Positions 1 to 8,638 of a stretch of 64,000 nucleotides of DNA are shown here, piece by piece. The notes beneath the pieces were generated by a model, which worked only from the letters and a program-made list of their open reading frames with translations, was not told the origin of the DNA and searched no databases. Source of the stretch: a bacterium HR21 (lineage in GTDB: Bacteria > Bacteroidota > Ignavibacteria > Kapaibacteriales > HRBIN21); NCBI GenBank assembly GCA_002898295.1, contig BEHX01000010.1, positions 1-64,000 of the forward strand, read 5' to 3'. The position numbers and the translations under genes are program-made. Each line of letters begins with the position of its first letter. Positions within the stretch are counted from its first letter, which is position 1.

Positions 1-1
1 C

Positions 2-430
2 ATGCACATGCAGGGGACACCGCGCACCATGCAGCTCAATCCGCACTACCAGAACGTTGTGGCTGAGGTGAAGGAGTTTCTGCGCGAGCGTATTGCCTAT
101 GCGCGCAGTCTCGGTATCCGGCATCTGATTGCCGATGTGGGCATTGGCTTTGGGAAGACTGTGGAGCACAATTGGGAGCTTCTGCGGCGGCATCGGGAGT
201 TCCGTGAACTCGGTGTCCCGCTCCTGCTGGGCATTTCCCGGAAGTCTTTTCTGGGCAAGACGCTCGGCATTGAGGAGCCGCGTCAGCGTGATTGCGCCAC
301 GGCACTGCTCCATGCATTGCTCCTGGACAGCGGGGTTGATATCGTCCGGGTGCACAACGTTGCGCTCCTGGCACAGCTGCGGCGGCTCTGGGAGTGCCTC
401 TGTGAAGGGGTAGAGGCAACCACGCCGTGA
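2..430 (+). CDS. folP: Dihydropteroate synthase, C-terminal part (truncated by window start)
   Basis: HMQGTPRTMQ, DVGIGFGKTVEHNWELL, LLGISRKSFLG, VRVHNV motifs of DHPS. Confidence 0.93.
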   Translation: MHMQGTPRTMQLNPHYQNVVAEVKEFLRERIAYARSLGIRHLIADVGIGFGKTVEHNWELLRRHREFRELGVPLLLGISRKSFLGKTLGIEEPRQRDCATALLHALLLDSGVDIVRVHNVALLAQLRRLWECLCEGVEATTP

Positions 431-1323
431 CGCCAACGATGGCAGTGCTCATAGATGGGAAAGCGGTGGCGGCAGAGCTCCGGGCGCAGCTCCGCGAAGC
501 CGTGCAGCAGCTCTGGCAAGAGCGGGGAATTCGCCCAGGGCTGGCACTGCTGCTGGTGGGCGATAACCCTGCCTCGCAGGTCTATGTCCGCTCGAAGGCG
601 CGGGCATGTCAGGAAGTCGGCTTCGTCTCGATCGTGGAGCATCTGCCGGCAACCAGCTCGCAGGACCACGTGCTCGACTATATTCGGCGTTGGAACGCTG
701 ACCCGGCGATTCACGGCATCCTGGTCCAGCTCCCGCTGCCGCGCCATATCGATGAGCACGCGGTCTTGCTGGCAATTGACCCCCGCAAAGATGTCGATGG
801 CTTCCACCCGGAGAACATGGGACGGCTCGTGCTGGGCTTGCCCGGCTTTGTCCCGTGCACGCCGGCGGGTATCCTGGAATTGCTCCGCCGGTACGTCGGA
901 CCGCTTGCGGGCAAACATGTCGTAGTGGTCGGGCGGAGCAACATTGTGGGCAAACCCGTGGCGAACCTCCTATTGCAGAAGACCCCGACGGCGAATGCCG
1001 TGGTCACAGTCTGCCATACGGGGGCAGCCGATTTAGTCCCCTTTACCCGGCAAGCCGATGTGCTCATCGTTGCCATGGGCGTGGCACGAGCTATCAGGGC
1101 AGAACACGTCAAAGAGGGAGCTGTCGTCATTGATGTCGGCATCAATCGGATTGTGGACCCGGAAACGGGGAAGGAGCGCCTGGTGGGCGATGTGCACTTT
1201 GAGGAGGTGTTGCCAAAGGTCAGCGCCATTACCCCCGTGCCCGGTGGGGTGGGACCGATGACGATTGCTATGCTCTTGTGGAACACCTATCGGGCAGCAA
1301 CGGGTCAGATATGGAACCGATGA
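427..1323 (+). CDS. folD: Bifunctional methylenetetrahydrofolate dehydrogenase/cyclohydrolase
   Basis: YVRSKARACQEVG, QLPLP, VVGRSNIVGKPVANLLL, TPVPGGVGPMTIAML motifs. Confidence 0.97.
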   Translation: MTPTMAVLIDGKAVAAELRAQLREAVQQLWQERGIRPGLALLLVGDNPASQVYVRSKARACQEVGFVSIVEHLPATSSQDHVLDYIRRWNADPAIHGILVQLPLPRHIDEHAVLLAIDPRKDVDGFHPENMGRLVLGLPGFVPCTPAGILELLRRYVGPLAGKHVVVVGRSNIVGKPVANLLLQKTPTANAVVTVCHTGAADLVPFTRQADVLIVAMGVARAIRAEHVKEGAVVIDVGINRIVDPETGKERLVGDVHFEEVLPKVSAITPVPGGVGPMTIAMLLWNTYRAATGQIWNR

Positions 1324-2108
1324 AACGACAGCGACCCCAGGTTCTCTACCACGACGACGACCTCATCGTGGTCAACAAGCCGCCGGGGGTGCTGAGCATC
1401 CCGGATCGCTTCCAGAAGGACCGACCGCACGTGCGCGGTATCCTGGAGCGCCGCTTTGGGAGGCTCTACGTTGTGCACCGACTCGATAAGGATACCAGCG
1501 GCGTGATGCTCTTTGCTCGGACGGCGGAAGCACACCGAGCGCTATCGCTACAGTTTGAATATCGCCGAGTGGAGAAAGTCTATCACGCCGTGCTCTCCGG
1601 CATTGTAGAACAGGATGCACTCGAGGTGGATTTCCCGCTCCTTCCCGATCCGCGCCGTCCCGGACGGATGATCCCCTCAGCCCGAGGCAAGGAAGCACGC
1701 ACCAGCATTCGTGTGCTTGCCCGCTTCCAGATTGCCACCTACGTGGAGTGCCGTCTGACGACCGGGCGCCTCCACCAAGTGCGGGTTCACTGCGCCGCGC
1801 TGGGGCATCCCCTGTTGGTAGACCCCGACTACGGGGGGGCACCGGCGTTCTTCCTTTCGAGCATCAAGCGGCGCTACAAGCTGGCTCAAGATGAAGTTGA
1901 GCTCCCTCTCCTGGCGCGGCTCCCACTCCATGCTCTGGGACTCGGCTTTGAACATCCGCGGACAGGACAGTGGATGCGCGTCGAAGCCCCGCTACCGAAA
2001 GACTTCCGCGCCCTGCTTCACGCCCTGCAGAAGTACGCCCCCTACAGTCCTGTCTGGCTTGAGCCGATAAAGGAACTACCCGGGGAATCCCGAACCCGGA
2101 CTCCGTAG
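1320..2108 (+). CDS. RluA-family pseudouridine synthase
   Basis: VVHRLDKDTSGVMLFART, TGRLHQVRVHCAALGHPLLVD motifs; ATGA overlap with folD stop (alternative start 1311). Confidence 0.92.
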   Translation: MKRQRPQVLYHDDDLIVVNKPPGVLSIPDRFQKDRPHVRGILERRFGRLYVVHRLDKDTSGVMLFARTAEAHRALSLQFEYRRVEKVYHAVLSGIVEQDALEVDFPLLPDPRRPGRMIPSARGKEARTSIRVLARFQIATYVECRLTTGRLHQVRVHCAALGHPLLVDPDYGGAPAFFLSSIKRRYKLAQDEVELPLLARLPLHALGLGFEHPRTGQWMRVEAPLPKDFRALLHALQKYAPYSPVWLEPIKELPGESRTRTP

Positions 2109-2117
2109 TTTTACGGA
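2102..2117 (+). repeat. Inverted repeat TCCGTA-GTTT-TACGGA spanning the rluA-family stop codon (copy 1)
   Basis: 6-bp perfect stem, tetranucleotide loop; the same 16-mer recurs at 6177-6192. Confidence 0.8.
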
Positions 2118-2182
2118 TGCGCAGAGGAAACGGGCAGCCCTAATTTCGTGCGGGCGTATGTCCCATGGACGCGAATGAAGTG

Positions 2183-5100
2183 ATGCGCTATGGATACCTC
2201 GTGCTATTTGCTTTCGGGACAGCGCTGGCACAGCAGAACGTCGGCATCGGCACATCTACCCCTGACCCTTCAGCACTGCTCCACCTGGAGAGCACCAGCA
2301 AGGGACTGCTCATTCCCCGGATGACCCAAGCGCAGAGGAATGCGATTGGTTCCCCGGCAACGGGGCTGATGATCTACCAGACCGATAACAACCCCGGCTT
2401 CTACTACTGGAACGGCACAGCGTGGATCCCACTGCTGAGCAGCACTTCGGGAAGTGGCTTGTTCTGGTCCCTGACGGGCAACAGCGGGACGAATCCGGCG
2501 ACGCACTTTTTGGGCACGACCGATGCACAGCCGCTCATTCTCCGGACTAATACAACTGGCTATCCAACTGGCGGATACCTGCGGCTCAGTGCCGATGGGC
2601 GGGGCAGACTAGAGTTTCTCAATGCGGGTGCGAGCGTGTTGATCGGGGAAGGAGCTGGAGCTGGAACCGATTTTTCTGCGCCACGCTACTCTGTGATGGT
2701 CGGATATAATGCCGGTGCAGCACAAACGACAGGACAATTCAACACCGGCATCGGAGCAGCTGCTTTGCTATCCTTGACGACGGGCTCCGATAACACGGCG
2801 GTTGGGATGGCAGCTCTTTACAGTACGACGGTAGGAGAACGAAACACCGCCGTTGGAAGGTCGGCATTGGAAGGAAACCAGACAGGGGCGGCAAACACCG
2901 CCGTGGGATATCGGGCACTTGAAGGTAATGTCGGTGGATCCTACAATACTGCTCTGGGTGCTGGTGCAACTGTTGGCGCAAGCAATTTGACCAATGCAAC
3001 AGCAATTGGGTCCTGGGCCCGAGTAGATGTGAGCAATGCCCTTGTCCTGGGCTCAGTTGCAGGAGTCAACGGGGCACCGGCCACAGTGAACGTCGGCATT
3101 GGGACCACCTCCCCGACGAACCGGCTGCACGTGGTAGCCACGAGCGATCCACTGCGCTTGGAGGGGATAGCAGTGGATGCGGCGCAGGACACGGTGTTGG
3201 TGGTGACCTCGAGTGGGGTGGTGAAGAGGCGCTCGCTTAGTGAAGCTATGGCCGGGACAGCCTGGTCTTTGGCGGGAAATGCTGTTGGGAGTGCATGGAA
3301 CGGGACGACCGGAAGCTTTCTGGGCACGACGAATGCGCAGCCGTTGGTGATAGCAACGACGAACACAACAACACCACAGCCAATACAGTTTTGGACTAGC
3401 AACCAGGAACGGATGCGGATTACAGCGGCGGGTAACGTCGGCATTGGTGTGAGCACACCACTGGCTCGTCTGCAGACACAAACGCTTTCCCCTACGGGAG
3501 CAACAGAGGCAATCTTTGGCTGGGGGAATCAGGGGGTCTCGCTCATGTCTCGCTGGCCTACCGTGGGCTTCAATGCGTACTACGACTACGGAGCCAGTAC
3601 GTGGCGTTCTCTGGATGCGGGCTGGACAGGCAATATCTCACAAGATCAAACCGATGGGAAGCTGCGCTTCGAGACAGGCTCTGCAGCCGTCGCCGGTGCC
3701 GGGCAGAGTGTCTCCCATACCGTGCGGATGGTCATCACGCCGACCGGGCGTGTTGGGATCGGCACTGATAACCCGCTCCAGGCACTCCACGTGGTGGGAT
3801 CTGCATATGTCTCGCAGCGCCTGGGCATTGGAGTTGCTTCTCCCAGCAATGTGCTGGAAGCGGTTGGGAACTATGCCGTCCTGAGCAATCCCAGCGGCAG
3901 CTTTCAGCTAGCGCTATCGAAGAACACAGCCTCCGCAACGGCATCCGTGCTCTTCCAGACGAACTACAGTGGACGTGCCGAGTTCGGCATGATCGGGGAT
4001 GAGAACTTCCGCCTCAAGGTTTCCCCCGACGGGAGCACCTTCTACGAGGCGATCTTCATTGCAAACTCCTCAACCCCATTGGTTGGCATTGGGACCACCT
4101 CCCCGACGAACCGGCTGCACGTGGTAGCGCCCAGCAATCCGCTGCGCTTGGAGGGCTTGCAGACAGACAACACACTGACACAAGTGCTGGTAGCCGATGC
4201 CACTGGAGTGGTCAAGGTCCGCTCGGCAAGTACGTTGGTATCGGGCACGGCCTGGTCCCTGACGGGCAACAGCGGGACGAATCCTGGAACGAACTTTTTG
4301 GGGACAACCGATGCCCAGCCACTGGTCATCCGCACGAACAACCTTGAGCGGCTGCGGGTGACGGCAAATGGGAATGTCGGCATTGGTGTGACCTCGCCTT
4401 CCTATCGCCTTGTTGTGGCGGGGAGTATCGGCTTGCAGGCAGGAACGGAAGTCTTCGTCGGAACGCTCGACAGTAATCGTCTACGACTGACTGCTGGTGG
4501 CATAGGTTTGCTCTTGAACCCGCCCGGGGCTACCCCACCAGCAGGAGCAATCCAGCGGGATCCTGGAGGCAACCCACGGGGGATGTATGCGGTTGATCTG
4601 CAGTACGGTTCGGCTATGCTATCACAGGTGGCTTCAGGGAACTATAGCGTCATTGCTGGTGGGAGCTCAAATACCGCCAGTGGTGACTACAGTGTTGTCT
4701 GTGGGGGGTATGGAAATACCGTAGGCAGTACCTACAGCTTCGTTGGTGGGGGAAGTGGGAACACTGCATCAGCTGCTGGCGCAGTTGTCGGTGGTCAAGG
4801 CAATACGAGTAGCGGTCAGCTGGCCTTCGTTGGTGCAGGGTATCAGAACACTGCCAGCGGTCAATACAGCACAATTGGCGGTGGATATCAGAACACCGCT
4901 AGCCTCGTTGCCAGCACCGTTGGCGGGGGCTTGCAGAACACCGCCAGCGGTCAATACAGCACCGTTGGCGGGGGTGTTCAGAACACCGCCAGCGGGATCT
5001 ACAGTGCGATTCCGGGCGGGTATAACCTCAAGGTGGGTGCCCGCAGCTTTGGCTTCAGTGGGCAGTCGTCGGCAACGCAGACGGATTTGAGTAGCTCCAG

Positions 5101-5803
5101 CAACATTGCCGCCTTTGTGGATGTGGACTTGTGGCTGTACAGTGTCCGGAATCAGGCATCACAGCTGCGGCTCTACGAAGCATCCGCTCACACCAGTGGG
5201 CAGAATTACGTTGGGTTCCGGGCACCGAATTCCTTGACAGGGAACACGGTCTGGACCCTTCCGTCTTCTGATGGTGCCCCAGGACAAGCGCTCGTGACCG
5301 ATGGCAGCGGGCAGCTCAGTTGGGGCTACTCCCCGGGAGTCGTTCTCGTCCGGAAGACGAGCGACGAGAGTGTGAATTCAACCACGCTGCAGGACGATGA
5401 CCATTTGACGGTGTCTCTCCCAGCAAACAGTGTGTGGGAAGTGGATGCACTGCTGTTTGTCTACGGCAGTCCGAATAATAATGATAACGGCGGCATTCAG
5501 GTCCGACTTTCCGCTCCGACCGGGACAACGATGCAGGTGTATGTGGAGATCAAGAAAGGTGGGTCGGGTAGTGACCTCACCCATCACTGGTTCTATGGAG
5601 TGCTGACTTCACCGAGCAGTTCGGTGGGATTTAACCCGATTCCAACCGCGGCAACTGGAACGGGGGCAGTCAAGCTGAAAGGCTTGGTATTCGTCGGAAG
5701 CACCAGTGGGAATCTTGTCCTGCAGTGGGCGAAGAATGCTACCGCTGGCAACGCGACGACGGTCTGGCAGAATTCCTACATGAAGCTTACGCGGGTGCAA
5801 TAG
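2183..5803 (+). CDS. Large secreted repeat protein, phage tail-fibre/YadA-head-like beta-roll
   Basis: Signal peptide MRYGYLVLFAFGTALAQ; QNVGIGTSTPDPSALLHLESTSKGLLIPRMTQAQRNAI N-terminus; tandem GxxNTAVG and NTASGxYSTVGGG repeats; ORF opens at 2165. Confidence 0.82.
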   Translation: MRYGYLVLFAFGTALAQQNVGIGTSTPDPSALLHLESTSKGLLIPRMTQAQRNAIGSPATGLMIYQTDNNPGFYYWNGTAWIPLLSSTSGSGLFWSLTGNSGTNPATHFLGTTDAQPLILRTNTTGYPTGGYLRLSADGRGRLEFLNAGASVLIGEGAGAGTDFSAPRYSVMVGYNAGAAQTTGQFNTGIGAAALLSLTTGSDNTAVGMAALYSTTVGERNTAVGRSALEGNQTGAANTAVGYRALEGNVGGSYNTALGAGATVGASNLTNATAIGSWARVDVSNALVLGSVAGVNGAPATVNVGIGTTSPTNRLHVVATSDPLRLEGIAVDAAQDTVLVVTSSGVVKRRSLSEAMAGTAWSLAGNAVGSAWNGTTGSFLGTTNAQPLVIATTNTTTPQPIQFWTSNQERMRITAAGNVGIGVSTPLARLQTQTLSPTGATEAIFGWGNQGVSLMSRWPTVGFNAYYDYGASTWRSLDAGWTGNISQDQTDGKLRFETGSAAVAGAGQSVSHTVRMVITPTGRVGIGTDNPLQALHVVGSAYVSQRLGIGVASPSNVLEAVGNYAVLSNPSGSFQLALSKNTASATASVLFQTNYSGRAEFGMIGDENFRLKVSPDGSTFYEAIFIANSSTPLVGIGTTSPTNRLHVVAPSNPLRLEGLQTDNTLTQVLVADATGVVKVRSASTLVSGTAWSLTGNSGTNPGTNFLGTTDAQPLVIRTNNLERLRVTANGNVGIGVTSPSYRLVVAGSIGLQAGTEVFVGTLDSNRLRLTAGGIGLLLNPPGATPPAGAIQRDPGGNPRGMYAVDLQYGSAMLSQVASGNYSVIAGGSSNTASGDYSVVCGGYGNTVGSTYSFVGGGSGNTASAAGAVVGGQGNTSSGQLAFVGAGYQNTASGQYSTIGGGYQNTASLVASTVGGGLQNTASGQYSTVGGGVQNTASGIYSAIPGGYNLKVGARSFGFSGQSSATQTDLSSSSNIAAFVDVDLWLYSVRNQASQLRLYEASAHTSGQNYVGFRAPNSLTGNTVWTLPSSDGAPGQALVTDGSGQLSWGYSPGVVLVRKTSDESVNSTTLQDDDHLTVSLPANSVWEVDALLFVYGSPNNNDNGGIQVRLSAPTGTTMQVYVEIKKGGSGSDLTHHWFYGVLTSPSSSVGFNPIPTAATGTGAVKLKGLVFVGSTSGNLVLQWAKNATAGNATTVWQNSYMKLTRVQ
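4658..5017 (+). repeat. Coding tandem repeat, about 8 copies of a ~15-aa unit (GGxxNTASGxYSxVG)
   Basis: Translation IAGGSSNTASGDYSVVCGGYGNTVGSTYSFVGGGSGNTAS...GGVQNTASGIYSAIPGGYN; one unit is 14 aa. Confidence 0.85.
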
Positions 5804-5805
5804 CA

Positions 5806-6183
5806 ATGCGCACAGTACTGCTCCTCGGAAGTATCGCGTGGATGGCTCTCCCGCTGCCGGCACAGGTGTTGACCAATAACGGTGCGATGCTTTTCCTCAA
5901 CACTGGTGCCACGATGGTGGTCAATGGGGATGTGCAACAGCAGGCGTCGGGCACGCTGCAGCTCCAACCCTCGACCACCCTTCAGGTTTCCGGCAATGTG
6001 ACGATAACCTCAGGGCAACTCCAGTTGAATGGCGATGCCTTCATGCAGGTGACGGGGAACATGACCGTTGGTCCAACCGCCACGGTGGACCGGGCGGCGA
6101 ATGGGACCCTGGAAGTCCACGGCACGTTCAACAATCAAGGTACGGTAACCAACCATGGCACGGTCGAAGTCGGACCTCCGTAG
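5806..6183 (+). CDS. Small secreted beta-helix-like protein
   Basis: Signal peptide MRTVLLLGSIAWMALPLPAQ; repeated NNGxxxxNxG/VNGDVQQQASGTLQL strands; ends TNHGTVEVGPP. Confidence 0.65.
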   Translation: MRTVLLLGSIAWMALPLPAQVLTNNGAMLFLNTGATMVVNGDVQQQASGTLQLQPSTTLQVSGNVTITSGQLQLNGDAFMQVTGNMTVGPTATVDRAANGTLEVHGTFNNQGTVTNHGTVEVGPP

Positions 6184-6192
6184 TTTTACGGA
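6177..6192 (+). repeat. Inverted repeat TCCGTA-GTTT-TACGGA spanning the stop codon of the small secreted protein (copy 2)
   Basis: Identical to 2102-2117. Confidence 0.8.
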
Positions 6193-6328
6193 TTCCAGAT
6201 ACCTGACGCGCTGCCGAACTTCGCAGCCGGAATCCTTGTCGAGTATGTCGGATAGAATCCGTGCGATGGCAATGAAGTTCCTCCAGCGAGCTGTACGGAG
6301 TATGTCCCATCTATGGCAGGAGTCTCTC

Positions 6329-8518
6329 ATGAAGGCTGCTGTTCGTGTATTCCTGGTGCTCGTGACTGCTGCCACCGGGATGGCGCAGAATATCGTCAAC
6401 TCTGGAGTGCTCAACAATAACGGGACGATTATAGTCAAGAGCCACTTCATCAACCAGGCAAGTGGACAGATCAACAACAACGGGACCATCCGCTTTACCT
6501 CGAACACCGGGGAGTTCCGGAACGGGAATTCGAACCTCGCCCAGATTGTCAACAACGGCTGGTTCGAATTCCGGGGGACGGATAATCGGTTCACGGATCT
6601 GAGCTCAAATCCTGCCGGGACGACAGCTCTTGGGGTGGCGTGCGATTTCCGTGTGCCAGGGAACATGCGGTATACGGCAAGCTCGGGGACACAGAATGTA
6701 CAGGCGCGCTACTACACCAATCTCGAGATGGCTGGCGCTTCGCAGAAGGCGATTCCCGATGCTGTCTATGTGTCCGGGACGTATGACGTCGTCAGTGGCA
6801 GCGGGGACCGAACGTACACGGGGACGTTTTACTACGACGGGACATCCGACCAGACAATCTTTGCTGAAACGGCAATGTCGGGCTCGGTCAATCGCTACAA
6901 CAACCTGGCGATCATGACTGGCTCGGGAGCGTGTGCGGTGGGCTCCAGCACGAAGACAATTGCAGACAACCAGACCATCAGCCTATTGGGGAACTTCTCC
7001 AGCGCTGCCAACACGACCTTGGACCTCAAGGGGCAGCTCTTCGCGAACGACGTGACCGCCAATGGTCCGATCACGATCAACGATCCGACACCAGGAACCA
7101 CGTTTGCTGAACTGCGGAGCAGCGGAATAGCGAGCTACGCGGCGAATGTGACCGTCACTGCTGGGCTCTTCCATGTTGCCGGTGGGACAGCAACTGTCCA
7201 GAGCGGGGCAACGCTCTCGTTGGCAAATTCCACCAACGCTCAGCTCCAGCTGGATAATGGAACGACTTTGGACATCGCTGGCGTGCTTCAGAACAACCTC
7301 CCCGCCCGTACGAACTGGACTTTCGATGCGGGCTCGACTCTCCGCTTTACGGCAACAGCTCCGGGACAGACAATCCCGTACACCGTCGCGTCAAATCCCT
7401 ACGGCAATGTCTTCACTTCCGGTGGGACGAAGCAGACAGAGAGTGGTGGCAATGTGTACGTAGCGGGCAACCTCACGGTTGAGAGCGACAACATCACTGT
7501 TGCAACCGGGCAGACGTGGATTATGACGTCGCCGACAGCATCGGTCACCTATAGCGGTGCTGGAGCCAATTCAGAGGTTGTGGGGGCGATGCAGCGTGCT
7601 CTGAGCGGGACGGGTACATACACCTTCAACAATGCCCAGACCCAGGTGACCTTCACCGCTGGTACACTGCCTTCGACAATGACCATTACCGCCCTCCCGG
7701 GGACGAGCCCGAACAACTACGACAACACCCGGGATGTCCAGCGTAAGGTGACGGTAAGCTGGGCTGGCTCGAATAACTGGACAGCAACTTTCCGCGTGGG
7801 GTATAAAGCGAGTGATATTCCTGCGACTTGGAGCCCCGGGGTGAGCGAGAGCAATCTCCGTTTCTATGAATCCCCCTCTGCAGGGACGCCGGAGAAGGTA
7901 GCAACAGGACAGCCCTATAACCGGTCTGCTGCCGGTGCCGGACTTGGCTACATTGAGCTAGCGGGCATTCAGGGGACTGGAACACCAGTGCCGAACGGCT
8001 TCGGATACATTGCTTCCGGCAACGATCTGCTCCTGCGTGGTGGTCCGAGTGTCTTCTACGCTATTGCTCATGGGCGCTGGTCCAATCCAGCTACGTGGGA
8101 CGAGGGAGCGGAGCCTTCTCCCACAGACGAGGTCGTCATTGATGGCTTCACGGTCCATGCCGGCTACGTTCGGACGATTGACAACTATACTGGCAACGAA
8201 GCGTATCCCACGCAGTTGGCGGCGAAGATCACCATTGGCTCCAGCCCCAATAGCGCTCTGCTTTTCGGTTCTACCAGCGGGGCGAAGACCTTTGCTCTCA
8301 ACTACGGTACGGGAATTCCGGGTGAGCTTATCAACAACCGTCAGGGGACAGCGACCATTAGCAGTGGGACGCCCGATACAGGGAGTTCGCCAATTGACGC
8401 TGGGCTGGTTGTCTACACAACGGCTGGAAACGAGGTTACCCTGCAGATTCCCGGTGGCTTGACGAACGCCTCGGGAGCGACAATCCACAACTTCGGGACT
8501 ATCGAGGTCGGTCCGTAA
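6329..8518 (+). CDS. Secreted beta-helix-like protein with a G8-like segment
   Basis: Signal peptide MKAAVRVFLVLVTAATGMAQ; NSGVLNNNGTIIV repeats; HGRWSNPATWDEGAEPSPTDEVVIDGFTV resembles G8-type segments; ends HNFGTIEVGP; ORF opens at 6155. Confidence 0.75.
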   Translation: MKAAVRVFLVLVTAATGMAQNIVNSGVLNNNGTIIVKSHFINQASGQINNNGTIRFTSNTGEFRNGNSNLAQIVNNGWFEFRGTDNRFTDLSSNPAGTTALGVACDFRVPGNMRYTASSGTQNVQARYYTNLEMAGASQKAIPDAVYVSGTYDVVSGSGDRTYTGTFYYDGTSDQTIFAETAMSGSVNRYNNLAIMTGSGACAVGSSTKTIADNQTISLLGNFSSAANTTLDLKGQLFANDVTANGPITINDPTPGTTFAELRSSGIASYAANVTVTAGLFHVAGGTATVQSGATLSLANSTNAQLQLDNGTTLDIAGVLQNNLPARTNWTFDAGSTLRFTATAPGQTIPYTVASNPYGNVFTSGGTKQTESGGNVYVAGNLTVESDNITVATGQTWIMTSPTASVTYSGAGANSEVVGAMQRALSGTGTYTFNNAQTQVTFTAGTLPSTMTITALPGTSPNNYDNTRDVQRKVTVSWAGSNNWTATFRVGYKASDIPATWSPGVSESNLRFYESPSAGTPEKVATGQPYNRSAAGAGLGYIELAGIQGTGTPVPNGFGYIASGNDLLLRGGPSVFYAIAHGRWSNPATWDEGAEPSPTDEVVIDGFTVHAGYVRTIDNYTGNEAYPTQLAAKITIGSSPNSALLFGSTSGAKTFALNYGTGIPGELINNRQGTATISSGTPDTGSSPIDAGLVVYTTAGNEVTLQIPGGLTNASGATIHNFGTIEVGP

Positions 8519-8638
8519 GCGGACAAGAGTGGTGCTGATGGGGGGGGCGTGGGCACCCGATATTGGTGGTAGGGGACCTGCGCCCCCCTCAGCGTTTTGA
8601 GGGTCGTAACGCAGCTGCGCTGCGAGGGAGAAAATGCC

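Noticed and set aside
4650-5020. Possible CRISPR-like periodic repeat
   Set aside because: The ~45-nt period is in-frame coding repeat without unique spacers between identical repeats; it encodes NTASG beta-roll units.
2183-5803. Prophage tail-fibre locus
   Set aside because: No other phage genes (terminase, capsid, portal, integrase, holin) nearby; the protein has a Sec signal peptide and is flanked by cellular surface genes.
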